64,000 nucleotides of DNA from contig JAGFBZ010002829.1 of NCBI GenBank assembly GCA_018398805.1, positions 1,352,001 to 1,416,000 of the forward strand, written 5' to 3'. Position 1 is the stretch's first letter; each line of letters opens with the position of its first letter. The DNA is from Hirundichthys speculiger. Lineage: Eukaryota; Chordata; Actinopteri; Beloniformes; Exocoetidae. Below are positions 8,758 through 20,599 of the stretch, piece after piece. Position numbers and translations under genes: made by a program. The notes beneath the pieces were generated by a model, which was not told the DNA's origin, did no database searches, and saw only the letters and a program-made list of their open reading frames with translations.

Positions 8758-10676
8758 TAATGTAGGATTAGCTAACAGGATTGACTAATTAGTAAATACA
8801 TTCCATATAGATTTCACACTTCACTGTCTTACAAAGCACAGTGGAACTTCTTTTTTTCCAAGCAGCAATTATGAATGGACTCTCCAATCTGAATCTAAGT
8901 CCTATCCAGTTGGACAATATTGACAGTCGCGTGGTGCATCTGGTGTATATTTAGTATTTGTATATCTAGGTGGCTATAGCTCAGCAACAAGTGATGGTCC
9001 TTCAGTTAGAATATTGCTGGTTTTATGCGACATGTATAACTTGCTTCTGATAAAAGTCCCTGCAAAATGAATATAATATGCTGTCTGTGACACCAGTGGG
9101 TTTTTACACAACTATGGTATTTGACATTCTTGGATGAATAGTTGACCAAATACATTTTCAGTTTTGCTTGTCCAAGCAGATTTGTCACATTTCCCTGTAA
9201 GAAGTATGTGACTTCCTTTCTGAACTGAAAATGTGTTACATCTTGTGGTTTTAGATCATTTCCTGTGTTTGCACCTTAGCCAATTTTTGCTTCATACAGG
9301 CCACCATGGCTAAAAGAAAAAGGGAAGGCCTTTCTCCAGCAGTTGAAGCTGATTTATTCATTTTTAACTGAGTAAATGTTTTACATTTTTAAACAGGCTG
9401 TATAAATAACTATATTAGATTTTTATAGGGACCTTTTTTAATTTCACAACCAGAAGCACCATTTTATCATAACACACACATTTGTTTTAACCTTCTTTTT
9501 GTAACTGAAAATTTGCTCAAATAGAGATTTCATATTTAGTTTCAATTAAACGCCTCTCTCCCTGTTATCATCGTGAGACGGACATGAACATCTTGTTTTT
9601 CTCAGTAGGTATTGAGACAAGGACAGACTGGCTAAAAAGTAAACTCTCGTCAAAGTTGTCTTACACTCTCATGTTGTAGAGGACAATAACCTCACTTAGA
9701 GTTCTCAGTGATATAGGTTTCAATCTTCATGAGATTATTATCTGCTCTGTGGTTTTAAAACAATAGCACCGACAGAGACAGCATTACGCCTCTTCTTCCA
9801 GAAATGTTTTAAAAACACATCAGGACTTTTGAAAGGCTCTCACTGACAGCCTGCACTCTGCTGGAAACATTTTGTTCTCATGGGCGGGGGGTGCTTAGGG
9901 TTGGGGGGTGTTGGGGTTGGGGGGTTGAAACAAATCTCTTGGCTTTGAAAGTGATCTGTACATCCATCACCTCAACTTTCAAAGACCACACACATACATA
10001 AACAGTCACATATGCATGGGCATGCACACATACAGAGGCACGGCTGCGTGCCAAAAGCACACTCGAAGATTTTTATGCACATGAACCCAGAATACAAAAC
10101 AGTCCAAAGCAATAAAAACAAGTTGGCCTCATTTAGTTTTCTTAAGCCTGTGATGAAGTGGATTTGCCTTGACATTGGATGCCAAAGTACAAAGGATGCC
10201 CCCGCGCCACCCCACCCCCTATAGCACAGAATATACTCCATTAGCTGTCAGTGTGTGCTTATCTTCTGAGGCCAGGCTTAAGGGGCTGATCCAAGGAGGA
10301 AGTCAGGTTGTAGCTAAAGTTTCATTGCTCCTGGATTCTATATAACCTACAATCATCAGCAAGAAAAGCAACAGGTTGATCATCAGGCTTTAAAAAAAAG
10401 AAAAAAACAAAACAGCCACATTGTTTATAAAAGAGGCAAACATCTGTACTATTTTTACAGCTAAAAACAGGGGATTTCCCAGAAGGGATTTCCAACATTT
10501 ACAACAATTTACAGTGCATTTTAGGGATTGATGGATTATATAGGAGATTTTCCGGCAAAGTTTCTCCTCAAAACAGGTGATCAATTTTTTTTTCTTCTCT
10601 TTTCCTGATTGTGAGATTGATCAAGACATATGCATAGTTGGTGTGGGTTGTACACTGCGGAGTGACCAAGTGGACC
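8758..10676. other. no gene recognised
   Basis: AT-rich sequence without supportable coding regions. A G-rich stretch occurs at 9883-9926, a short CA-rich patch near 9985-10050, and about 31 bases near 9037 mirror a segment at 4378. Confidence 0.35.
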
Positions 10677-10745
10677 CATCAGAATCAGAATTAGATTCAG
10701 CTTAATTTGCCAAATACTTAAACACAGACAGGGAAACCAGGAATT
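10677..10745 (-). mobile_element. short LINE/SINE 3' fragment
   Basis: CAGAATCAGAATTAGATTCAG followed by an AATTTGCCAAATACTT-like block is a degenerate copy of a very common fish retroposon 3' end, read on the minus strand. Only a fragment remains. Confidence 0.45.
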
Positions 10746-10928
10746 GGTCATTAGAGCTTTAAAATGGAAGTTGATTTCTGAAGCAGAATACCAAACAATC
10801 TGCTTTACTTGCGAAGATTTATACAGCCGACCCTTGATACAACTTGTTAGGGACCAAGCAGTCAGCAAGGAGGAGAACAGGAGTTTTGATTTAAAAAACG
10901 GGTTTATTTACTCAAAAGAAAAAAAGAA

Positions 10929-10930
10929 AA

Positions 10931-10952
<22 letters not shown>
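10929..10952. repeat. (TA)n tract
   Basis: About 24 bases of alternating TA followed by a poly-T run. Confidence 0.9.
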
Positions 10953-10961
<9 letters not shown>

Positions 10962-11062
10962 TTCTTATTATCTAAGTTTATAAAAGAGGTCAATAAAATA
11001 GAACTACACTGAAACTATTAACAACATAACAAGACGCCAACTAAACAAAACTGACCCACCCC

Positions 11063-11974
11063 TACTGATGGGTTGATGGCGCGTCATGGAACGTTTCAAC
11101 ACATTGCCAAACTGCCAAAGACCCTCTCACAAGGCACAGATGATGCTGGTGTGCAAAGACACTGTAAAGCAAGCCGGAAGAGGTGTGGATACATTGGCTT
11201 TTGGTTGTCCCAGTATCTGAAAGGATCCTGGGACCTGGACAAGTTCCCTGAACCCTTCACTCTCCACAATGCTGAGGGGCTGCAGTCCTTCAGGATGAAA
11301 TTTAGCAGAACTTCATCCAGCATCTGCTTCCAGGAAGCTATTGATTAAAAATAAGTAAAGAATACATTCATAGGAGTTAATTATCACTAAAGCAACTGTG
11401 AATAAGTTGTAGAATAGCTGTGTATCTGAGTTCATCCTGGGTGTATCTGGGACTTAATTTTCATGCCTGGCCCTATAATGTCTCAACACTGAGGTGGATT
11501 TGTTCAAATATGAAAGCTCTGTCGAGAAAATTCAACATTTAACCTGCAGAAAGCAATGTGAATAGTAAAGTAAGAGTCACTTTGGAATTAATTTGTATTC
11601 AGATAGATCAAGTGGAAACTTTGAGAGGAACAGGATGAAACGAGGAAATGAAAACAAATACCTTATTTTCCGATATGAGATCAAAATTGTGCCATACGCT
11701 GGAAACCTTTCTTTCAGCTTGAGGCTGGTCCATGATTGTTGCTGATTCTGACGACATGACAAAAGATCGGAGATTCTTTTGGCAGATGAATCCAGTCGAC
11801 AGATGGGCTTCCTTATAAACACAGTTTGGCGCCTCACTGTCAGTTCGATACAGTACCTGTATAGGTCATGTGATTTTCTTAAGGCGAAACGCACACCGAC
11901 ACGTACCGACACGGGTGTTGCTCTCTGAGCTTGACGCATGCGCCGACGCATCGGTGTTGCTGGACCCATCACTA
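11063..11974 (-). mobile_element. hAT-family DNA transposon, internally deleted
   Basis: The element is flanked by a perfect 8-bp duplication, CCCACCCC, at 11055-11062 and 11975-11982. Its ends form a short inverted repeat: TACTGATGGGT on the left, ACCCATCACTA on the right. An 8-bp duplication is the hallmark of hAT integration. It carries the C-terminal end of a hAT transposase on the minus strand (11096-11323) but none of the catalytic core or BED zinc finger, so it is non-autonomous. The length of 912 bp is well under that of a full hAT element. Confidence 0.85.
11096..11323 (-). pseudogene. hAT transposase C-terminal (dimerisation) fragment
   Basis: The minus-strand frame reads DPFRYWDNQKPMYPHL and then PASSVPCERVF, the conserved hAT C-terminal dimerisation motif (family form: D-P-x-x-Y/W-W ... 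P-A-S/T-S-V-P-S-E-R-x-F). The usual Ser is Cys in this copy. Only about 75 residues remain of a protein normally of 600 or more, and the frame stops right after the motif. Confidence 0.85.
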
Positions 11975-12004
11975 CCCACCCCTATAATGATACAGAAGGG
12001 AACA

Positions 12005-12622
12005 TACCGTATTGGCCCAAATATAGGACGATATTTTATTCTGGAAATCATATTCTCAAAAATGGGGGTTGTCTTATAATCGAGGACAAGACTTTTCTAT
12101 TGTAATTACACATCTGCGCCACTAGATGGAGCCTGCACCGAGGTAACCAGTAAGAACGGAGGAACCACGCAGCCAACTGGAGCAAATGGCTTTGAGAGTT
12201 TTGTTGGAGTCCAGAATTCGTTTTTTACAGACTGAATTATTTATGTTGTTCTTGAATAAATCTCGACTTCAATAGTTATGCAGTTATTGAACGACATGGT
12301 TGTAGCTTATTCAGAGTCATATTCTCAGATATTAAAAGAATAGAGTTTATTAAATAGTACTCTACCTTGATCTTTAATAACATGGAAATCTGACACGCAA
12401 GTATGGAACCATACTTCCTAAAAAAGATGAGATCATTAAAATGTTTAACAATACAGCAGAATGTTTTCTCTGTGAGTTTTCTTCTATAGTAATAGTCCAA
12501 TTAAAAGTTGTTTTATGAATAACCTTATTGCCTTCATCATATTTTTATTTTCCAAAAATGATATTTGAAAAGTAGGGGTCGTCTTATAATCAGAGTCGTC
12601 CTATATTCAGGACAACAGGGTA
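12005..12622. mobile_element. TA-flanked MITE-like repeat
   Basis: The ends are imperfect inverted repeats: TACCGTATTGGCCCAAATAT on the left against TACCCTGTTGTCCTGAATAT on the reversed right end, then AGGACGA in both. TA lies at each tip, as expected for Tc1/mariner-superfamily insertion. A CTTATAATC block occurs near both ends in the same orientation (12074 and 12583). There is no transposase. Superfamily assignment is tentative. Confidence 0.55.
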
Positions 12623-12707
12623 TATACTGGCTTGGCCATACCAAACAACAAACAAGGGGAAAACAAAATGGACAACAAGTACAACTAATACAAAGGAAAC
12701 TAACTAA

Positions 12708-12732
12708 CCCCCCCCCCCCCCCCCCCCCCCCC
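12708..12732. repeat. C25 homopolymer
   Basis: Twenty-five consecutive C residues. Confidence 0.97.
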
Positions 12733-13339
12733 AACACATAACAGCAAGCAGTATGGATTAATGGGCATGCCACAGGATTTAGCAGTCCTCCGCCCTTGGC
12801 CATGCCTTTTGCCTCACCAGGAAAGGTAACTCCTCCACCAGCACGGTAACTCAAAGAAATTAAAGATTAATATAACAAAAAGTAAACTCTAACCTTACAG
12901 TTATGAAATATGTGCACTCTATTTAAACAAACATATTAAATAAACTAAACCTTAATGTTTAATTGAATTGTTTGGGGTGTGGCTGACCGCAAATAAAATA
13001 AACTTGTGTGCTTAAAGTAATGAGGGCCTAGTGTGTGTGATATTACCTTCTTCAACTGGCCTGTTTGGCTGTGGCCATCACACAACTAATAGTTTGAAAA
13101 GCTTACGTGTGCAATGAGTGTATAACAAATACATCAAGGTGTGCCTCCTGAAGCTTAAAGCTACTTCTACATGTATGAACTTGACAGGTTTACAAAGATT
13201 TCATCTTGGCTCAAATTCACAAGTCCTGGCAGTACAACAGTGTTGCAGACGAGTAGATCAAGTCAGCTCAGACATAACCACAGTAGATATTGCTGCCCAT
13301 TCTCCTGGGAAGGATTATTAGGTCATTTCCATAAATTCT
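12733..13339. other. no gene recognised
   Basis: Unassigned sequence between the C tract and the next Tc1 relic. Part of 13100-13339 may belong to the 5' half of that relic but is too decayed to align. Confidence 0.35.
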
Positions 13340-13870
13340 GGAGTTCATCTTCTACCACTGGGAGAAATTACTGACAAGTGGAAAACGTTCAAGACAATTG
13401 CCAATCTTTCGTTGGAGTGGATGGTCCAAGCCAGTGTTTCAGTCGTCCGATCATCTTCCTCCCCCTTCATTTGTCATGCTACCCTGCTGTGCTCCTCTTC
13501 TGTGCTTCCTGTGTTGCTCACCATGTCTCTCCATTTAGGTTTTTGCTTTTGCTTCATCCTGCTGTGGCACCGCTTTTATTTAAATTTGTATTTGTTTTTT
13601 TACATTTTTATTATTCCTGCCAGTCTCCTATTTGGGTCACAGTAAGTTCAACCCAAGGCCAAAGACTGAAAGCTCAGAAAAAAAAAAAAGGGGAAAACCC
13701 AAAACATTAATCTTACAGTTTAAAGGCCTCAGTTAGCATGTTTTTTATATTAAGATTCAAAATAATACAATACAAAAAGCCTGTACAAGTCTGTCTTATT
13801 TAGAAGGGTTGAAGATGGTTGGAGATTATTCCACTTTCGTCTTCTCACTGAAGATTTTATTGGACTTCAG
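13340..13870 (+). pseudogene. Tc1-like transposase relic with an insertion
   Basis: The same Tc1 family as at 90-560. GTGGAAAACGTTCAAGACAA at 13378 matches the block near 138, and CCTCAGTTAGCATGTT at 13728 matches the block at 264. Between about 13432 and 13640 about 200 bases of unrelated pyrimidine-rich sequence interrupt the alignment. The relic carries multiple stops and cannot code for transposase. Confidence 0.6.
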
Positions 13871-14179
13871 TTAGTGCTCTGTAAAAGATGTACAGAAATG
13901 CTGTAAAGTAAGAAGGCTTTCAAAAATATAACATTTCATTGTATATTTATCAGTTTACTTCACATGGTAGTTAAACTGCATCAGTGAGGTGTCTCCCAAA
14001 CATAGACTTCAATGATGGGGGTGTCGACATGTGCTCTTCAAGCTCTTTTGAAGAAGCACAAATAAAAAGGCAACATTTATGATCATCAATGCAATGGTTG
14101 GTTAAGATGTCTTGTGGAGCAAATGAAAGATGCATTATACCTACTTTTTTTTTTTTTTTTTTAAATCAGTACATTTCCA

Positions 14180-14660
14180 GCAGTGCCAATGAGCTTGACA
14201 GAAACAGGTATGACGTCAGTTGCACCAAGGTACACCTACATGCTGTTTAAAAAAGTCTGCCCAGAAGTGGTCTTCATGGGTGGGCTGGAGCCGAAAAACC
14301 ATAATTCCAACATGGAAACAAGGCCCAGAGACTCAATTATGTACAAAAACATAAAAATTGGGCTGCAGAAAATGACAGGAGGTGCTCTGGACTGATGAAG
14401 CAAAATTTGAGATATTCATCTGTAGTAGAAGGCAGTTTGTTCAGCACAAGACTGGAGAGCAGTTCTGCAGACATCAGTGAGGCATAGCAAAGGTTCCTTT
14501 CAAGTTAAGGGGTGCATTTCTATGAATGGAGTTTGTGATTAAGGTCAGAACTGATGGTTAGAAATTATTAACAGATAATTATCCATACAATATACCATCA
14601 TGCACCAGCAGGACAACAACCTGAAACTCAAATTCAAATCCTTTAGCAGCTTTCCAAATG
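14180..14660 (+). pseudogene. second Tc1-like transposase relic (different family)
   Basis: From 14380 the sequence follows a different Tc1/mariner family: a CTCTGGACTGATGAAGCAAA block (LWTDE region around the first catalytic Asp), then an AGAAGGCAGTTTGTTC block, and a CACCAGCAGGACAACAACC block near 14601 (QQDN region around the second Asp). Frameshifts and stops are frequent. No termini were found. Confidence 0.6.
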
Positions 14661-14689
14661 AAGGGCTTAAAGTATTCGGCGCCGTGCCG

Positions 14690-15120
14690 GATCTCCGGCT
14701 TTTGACTATGATTGAGTGGTCTTGAAAGCAGCCAGCGGTTTTTTCTCCCGCAATCAGAAGAATGGAGGCAAAATTCAAGTGTCTCTGGGCCTGGACAGAG
14801 GAAAGGGGCGGGGACAGAGAGCCGGTTGGGAGCTGCTACCAGAAGCTAAGGAAGCCGGGCACCTGACTTTGTGTGTTGTGCTCCAAGAAGTTAGTCTATA
14901 GCAAAAAAAAAAAAAAAAAAAAGACTCTTCGCTGTCACGTAGGAGACGCCGGGCATAAAGCAGCTGTCCGCGGACTCCGACATATGAGCCGTTTACTGGA
15001 GCAACAGCCACAGCGGATGTAGCGGCCCTGATGACAGATCGTATTTCCGACTTGAAATAACGCATGTGCTCGTTCACCGTGGAACGTGACTGATCATTAA
15101 CGGTCGCTCAACAGCTCGTA
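14690..15120. other. GC-richer unassigned segment
   Basis: CpG-containing sequence with a poly-A run at about 14901-14920. It could be a retroposed transcript fragment or part of a mobile element; I recognise no protein in any frame. Confidence 0.25.
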
Positions 15121-15815
15121 GACCCGAGTAAAAAAAAAATTGCGTTGATAAAAACGCTTTACAAATCTGTCCGTTTCCACTCAGCAGGCCAGTTATATGA
15201 ACACACATGACATAGCTCCAGAGTTCTAGAAAGATCTGTCTGATCAGCTCCAAGGATGGAGGTTTTCTCTGAATGTTGTTGAAGCAACCACCCAAAACAT
15301 GGAAAAAAAAATACTGAATGTAATGGTTCGCTTTTTTAATGATGATGCATCCAGAGTAATAACATCTAATAATCTAATCACTGCCTCTGCAACTACATAT
15401 ATTAAAGAGGAGACGAGTCAAGACCCAATGGATTGTACAGTTCCTTCTGAAAGGATTTGGTCCCCTTGAACTTTTCAACCTTTTGCCACATTTCAGGCTT
15501 CAAACATAAAGATATAAAATATCAATTTTTTGTCAAGTGGGACACAATTGTGAAGTGGAATGAAATTTATTGGATATTTAAATCTTTTTCAACAATTAAA
15601 AAACTGTAAAGTAGGGTGTGCAATATTATTGGGCCCCTCTACTTTCAGTGCAGCAAACTGACTCCAGAAGTTCAGTGAGGATCTCTGAATGATCCAATGT
15701 TGTCCTGAATGACTGATGATGATCAATAGAATCCACCTGTGTGTAATCAAGTCTCCGTATAAATGCACCTGCTCTGTGATAGTCTCAGGGTTCTGTTTAA
15801 AGCTCAGAGAGCATC

Positions 15816-16939
15816 ATGAAGACCAAGGAACACACCAGGCAGGTCCCAGATACTGTTGAGGTGAAGTTTAAAGCTGGATGAGGATACAAAAAGATTTCCC
15901 AAGCTTTAAACATCTCAAGGAGCACTGTGGAAGCAGTCATATTGAAATGGAAGGAGTATCAGACCACTGCAAATCTACCAAGACCCGGCCGTCCCTCTAA
16001 ACCACAGGTGTCAAACTGATCCATGAAAGGGCTGTGTGGCTGCAGGTTTTTGTTCCAACCGTGCAGCAGCACAGCTGACTTGTTTCATTCAACCAACTGA
16101 ACTGGTTAAGACCTTCAGTGAGGACAACTAGTTGATTGACTAAAACAAGTCAGCTGTGTTTCTGCATGGTTGGAACAAAAACCTGCAGCCACATGGCCCT
16201 TTCATGGATCAGTTTGACACCTGTGCTCTAAACTTTCATCTGGAACAAGGAGAAGACTGATCAGAGATGCAGCCAAGAGGCCCATGATCCCTCTGGATGA
16301 ACTGCAGAGATCTACAGCTGAGGTGGGAGAGTCTGTCCAGAGGACAACAATCAGCCGTACTCTGAACAAATCTGGCCTTTATGGAAGAGTGACAAGAAGA
16401 AAGACATTTCTCAAATAAATCCATAAAAAGTCTTGTTTAAAGTTTGCCACCAGCCACCTGGAGACACACCAAACATGTGGAAGAAGCTGCTCTGGTCTGG
16501 TTTGGAGTAAAAGCAACACAGCTCATCACCCTGAACACACCATCCCCACTGTCAAACATGGTGGTGGCAGCATCATGGTCTGGGCCTGCTTTTCTTCAGC
16601 AGGGACAAGGAAGATGGTTAAAACTGATGGGAAGATGGAGCCCAATACAGGACCATTCTGGAAGAAAACCTGTTGGAGTCTGTTAAAGACCTGAGACTGG
16701 GACAGAGATTTATCTTCCAACAGGACAATGATCCAAAACATAAAGACAAATCTACAACTGAATGGTTCAGAAATAAACATATCCAGGTGTTAGAACATCA
16801 AAGTCCAGACCTGAATCCAATCCAGAATCTGTGGAAAGAGCTGAAGACTGCTGTTCACAAACGCTCTCCATCCAACCTCACTGAGCTCCAGCTGTTTTAC
16901 AGGAAGAATGAACAAGAATTTAGTCTCTTGATGTGTTAA
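15816..16939 (+). pseudogene. Tc1 transposase pseudogene
   Basis: The start codon at 15816 opens MKTKEHTRQV. The paired helix-turn-helix region follows (KKISQALNISRSTV), then the GRPSK linker, where the reading is cut by the hAT MITE at 16003. It resumes at about 16226 with the second DNA-binding region. [12 protein letters not shown] near 16558 and QQDNDPKHKDKST near 16718 mark the catalytic core, and SPDLNPIQNLWKELK near 16804 holds the catalytic Glu of the DDE triad 34 residues on. An early in-frame TGA (about 15879), frameshifts and the insertion make it inactive. Full-length members have about 340 residues. Confidence 0.85.
16003..16225. mobile_element. hAT MITE, foldback type, nested in the Tc1 element
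   Basis: A 223-bp element with perfect 30-bp terminal inverted repeats beginning CACAGGTGTCAAACTGATCC. A perfect 8-bp duplication, CTCTAAAC, flanks it at 15995-16002 and 16226-16233. Most of the interior also pairs with itself, for example GGTTTTTGTTCCAAC against GTTGGAACAAAAACC. There is no coding capacity. Removal of the element and one duplication restores the Tc1 alignment. Confidence 0.93.
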
Positions 16940-17200
16940 ACTGATAGAGACAAACCCCAAGAGACTGGCAGCTGGAACTGCAGCAGAAGGTGGCGCTACA
17001 GAGTATTAACGCAAGGTGGCCAATAATATTACACACCCTACTTTACAGTTTATTTATTTGTTAAAAAAGTTTAAAATATCAAATAAATTTTGTTCCACTT
17101 CACAATTGTGCCCCACTTGTTGATTCTTGACAAAAAATATTTTTGTTTGAAGCCTGAAATGTGGCAAAAAGTTGAAAAGTTCACTGTATTTCACTGTATA

Positions 17201-18084
17201 GGCACTGTATTTCCTATAACTTAATTTGCCATTGTTTTGAACAAAAATGATGGGAGAAGTTGCAATTTGTTTTTTTTTCTTGTACAAATTGACCTTTACT
17301 GAATTAAGTAGTTGCTAAATTAATCAGATTAATGGGCTTGACTGAGTTTACACATTTTCACTTATAACTTAATAACCTTTACTTTCTAAAATTCACATTT
17401 AGATTGTTGGTCATCTTGTATATTACCAAGCACAATGCCAAAAAGTTGCCAATAGTGTGTATGCGTTGGATCCACTGATGGCATGGGTAGGGTGGCAAGA
17501 CGTCAATCTTTTCAATGCCTTAAAATGCAGGAAATTGCATCTAAGAAACACAAAATTTTCTGGGGGAGAACCAAAAAATGTCCCTCTTTCCAGCTTCAGG
17601 GAATTGGCAACCGTAGTATTGTTGAAAGTTAAACATGGGGAAATGTCTTAACAAACAACCACTGTACATAAATAGTGAGCACTTGAACATATTTTTGGCA
17701 TTCATGGAACCCCATAGTATGTGATAACCCTCACCCTGCAGCTGAACTGGTGGAGCATCACCAGAAGAGCTGACATAAGTCTTAAATTATTTGATCATTA
17801 AAAAGTTTTGGGGGTGTCCTCTGCTGATGGAACTCTGGTGGGATCTGATGTTAATGAGCCTTCATGAATGTGGTCTGCTTTATGATGTTCAAATGTATTT
17901 GCTTTATGCTGAAAATAAAGTCCAAATATAAAACAACAGTTGCACACTGTTATTACAAAATGAATTTAAATTTCTTATTAACGTGATGTTGAAACTAAAA
18001 CCCACTACTCTGTAGATACTGATACGCCTCAGAGATTTTCAGATTGTTCATCACTTCACCGTCAGAGGCAGCCGAGTCAATAAA
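17201..18084. other. no gene recognised
   Basis: AT-rich sequence. A stretch at 17430-17640 has several long frames, but none matches a family I know. Confidence 0.35.
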
Positions 18085-18160
18085 GTAGCTAAATGTAAAG
18101 CACCTTGTATTGTCTTGTCCACGAAATCTGCTATACAAATAAACTTACCTTGCCTAAATA
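18085..18160 (+). mobile_element. L2/Rex-type LINE 3' tail fragment
   Basis: GTAAAGCACCTTGTATTGTC followed by GCTATACAAATAAACTT is the typical 3' terminus of L2-like fish LINEs. Only the tail is present. Confidence 0.6.
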
Positions 18161-20270
18161 TGCTGGTATAAGTTATCAGCGGCCACTTCTTCAGGTCGTC
18201 CTTCCATCCCTCAATAGCAGTAGGCAGAGGTATGATGGCTGTCACACTTGAGTTGTGACAAGTGGTGTTCCCACAAGTTTTACGTCCCCAGTGCCTGAAG
18301 GAAGAAGATTAGAGTGAACTCTCAGCGTGTAAACAAATGCAGGTTCTGGTACATTGGTACATTGACATTAATAAATTAAACCCATAATTCACGCAAGGCC
18401 TCATGGGGGCAAGGAACAAGGTGGATATATTTCTTCCAACATATCAACCATGCTCTGTTTTCTATCATTTTCTGACTGCATATATCTTGAGCTCATCAAA
18501 ATCCCTTACTTTCATTTTTCATTGTATAATCTCTTCATCAAAAACTTCATAAACTAATCTGTAAGCAGCACAGTTGTCTTTTGACCTTTCTGTAATATCT
18601 CTCTCTCCCTCGGTGATATTGGTTCTCGCTGACCTTAAAAATAGACAAGTGGATGTAACAAATGACTCCATATTGTGTGAGTGCACAGAGCCATCATGCT
18701 TATGAATGATATAGACCAGAAGATGACAAGTGAAGTAGAAAACAAGGTCCAGTGACTGTGAGATAGCTTTTCATCCAGCAGAGGGCAGTAGATACCAATG
18801 AACTAGAAACAGAAGTCAGTAGTTCTCAATGCTTTCTACATGCGTATGCACATGTTCCTCTAAAATGCTCATTTCTTCATTTTGTAAAGTAAATTTCTTA
18901 CCTTTGCAGGCAACTAATTTCAGTGGTAGGTAAGTTTAATTAGTTTTCAAATCGTGCTCAATAGCTGCTAAAGAACAAAAGTCTCATTGGGAGGCTTGCA
19001 ATTATATCTCAAGGTCAAATATTTGCCAACACCTGCAAGTTCATATCTGGATGTGCAAACAGAAGTATAATAAGGAGCTGTTTTTTTTTTTTTTTTTAAT
19101 CCATGTATTTTCTAAGTGTCACAAATTTCTTCTGAGAGTTCCTGGGAAATGTGTAATTTTCATTTAAATACACAGTCAGTCAATGCTGAAACACCATGTT
19201 AAGTCTGTATATTGATTGCAGTGTTCTCAGTCCTGAACTTTATGAGCTTATTGATTCATGAAATCAATGGAAGACAGTGGCATTAAGTCATCAGGCTATT
19301 CAGTTTATAATGACATTTCTAGGGAGGAATGTGTCACAGAAGTTCTCAGAGTGACACAAAGCAGCTATTATCAAAGTGATCTCTCAGTGCTCTAGTGAGA
19401 ATTTGGAAATTCAACTGCAAATATAAGTCCCTGTGGATGCATAAAAAAGGGAGAGTTTGGTTATTTTCAACTTCCCTCGACACAGTTCCAATATGTTTCA
19501 AGCCTTAAAACAGTCGCAAAATACTTCTCGCCATGTGAACGAATCAAGGGATAGATAGTCTCTTGTTTTTGTGTGTTTAATATTTCCTGCTCATTTGCTT
19601 TTTGTTTTTTAAACTACAACAGACCAGAGTTAATGTTGTGCTTCTATTCTTCCTCTGAATAACTCATATAACATAAATATTCACTCTCAGTCTATGTACA
19701 CACTTTTTAACTGTTGAGAGGGAACTACCAGCAGTTTTCTGGGCTCTGAATTATACTTTTCCATTGGTTTTAGCTCAGTTTAGCTTGTGTTCAGAGTGTT
19801 GCTATACTGTGACACCAAGTGGTATCCCAAGGTAAAAACATTGTTCCTCTCTGACTCAGCTACAAGCGTTTTTTTTTTTCAGTCACATCTGAACTGGTCT
19901 TTGAAATAACAATTTTCTGTAAATACATGATGTTGTCAGTATCTTGTAGGAAAAAACAAATTCTCAGAACTGTTTTGGTTTTATGAGGAGAGCAGGCATA
20001 AACTTGAGAGCTTTTCTTTCTTTTTTGAGATGTTATATATTTGGACATTAAAAAAAATAGTCTTTAGGGGAAAATTAAAAACAAATAAATCAAATGAACA
20101 AAAACACATGCAGTATGTGAAAGTACTCCCTATTATTCAACAATTTGGAGATCTACCTTTTGGTTCCAATGACCTGAAGTCATCAATTTAGCAGCCTTCC
20201 CCAACTTCTTTTTTTCAATTTTTGTGACATTAGTGGCCTTTATTCCCCAGTGAGAGAGAAACAGGAAAGC
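18161..20270. other. no gene recognised
   Basis: AT-rich sequence with poly-T runs at about 19081-19097 and 19869-19879. No supportable gene or element ends. Confidence 0.4.
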
Positions 20271-20420
20271 TTCAAGGTTCAAGGTTAACTTTATTTGTCT
20301 CCCATGGGAGAAATTTGCCTTGGAGTTCCACATCAGAGCTGCACATAGAGTTCACACAGACAGAGAGACACAAACACAGAGATTACAGATACACATCACA
20401 TATACACCCTAGTGTATTCA
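20271..20420 (-). mobile_element. non-LTR retrotransposon 3' fragment
   Basis: Opens TTCAAGGTTCAAGGTTAAC then TTTATTTGTCTCCCATGGGA, the reversed 3' end of a common fish LINE/SINE tail. The element is read on the minus strand and extends right an unknown distance. Confidence 0.5.
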
Positions 20421-20599
20421 CTTCCTTCGGAAGGTGCATCTAATAGCTGTTGAGAAACTTAATTGAGAGAGGGACAAACAATCGCTTATACCTGTTGTAT
20501 CTCTGCGGTGGAGCTCATCTCCTACCAGTTCGCATCATCACATACTCACCATTGAGAACATGTGAGGGTTCGGAGACAATATTCTGAGCCTGTCTAATA

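Larger units (their letters stand above)
15437..17200 (+). mobile_element. Tc1-like transposon with long inverted repeats, interrupted
   Basis: About 210-bp terminal inverted repeats: the left arm (15437-15650) contains GAAAAGTTCAAGG and GTAAAGTAGGGTGTG in reversed form at the right arm (about 17015-17200). Inside lies a Tc1 transposase pseudogene, and inside that a 223-bp hAT MITE. Without the MITE and its duplication the length is about 1.53 kb, normal for Tc1-type elements. Outer ends are imprecise because the tips have diverged. Confidence 0.8.

Noticed and set aside
8970..9000. tRNA-like TAGCTCAG segment
   Set aside because: No acceptor stem, no T-arm consensus downstream; chance match to box A.
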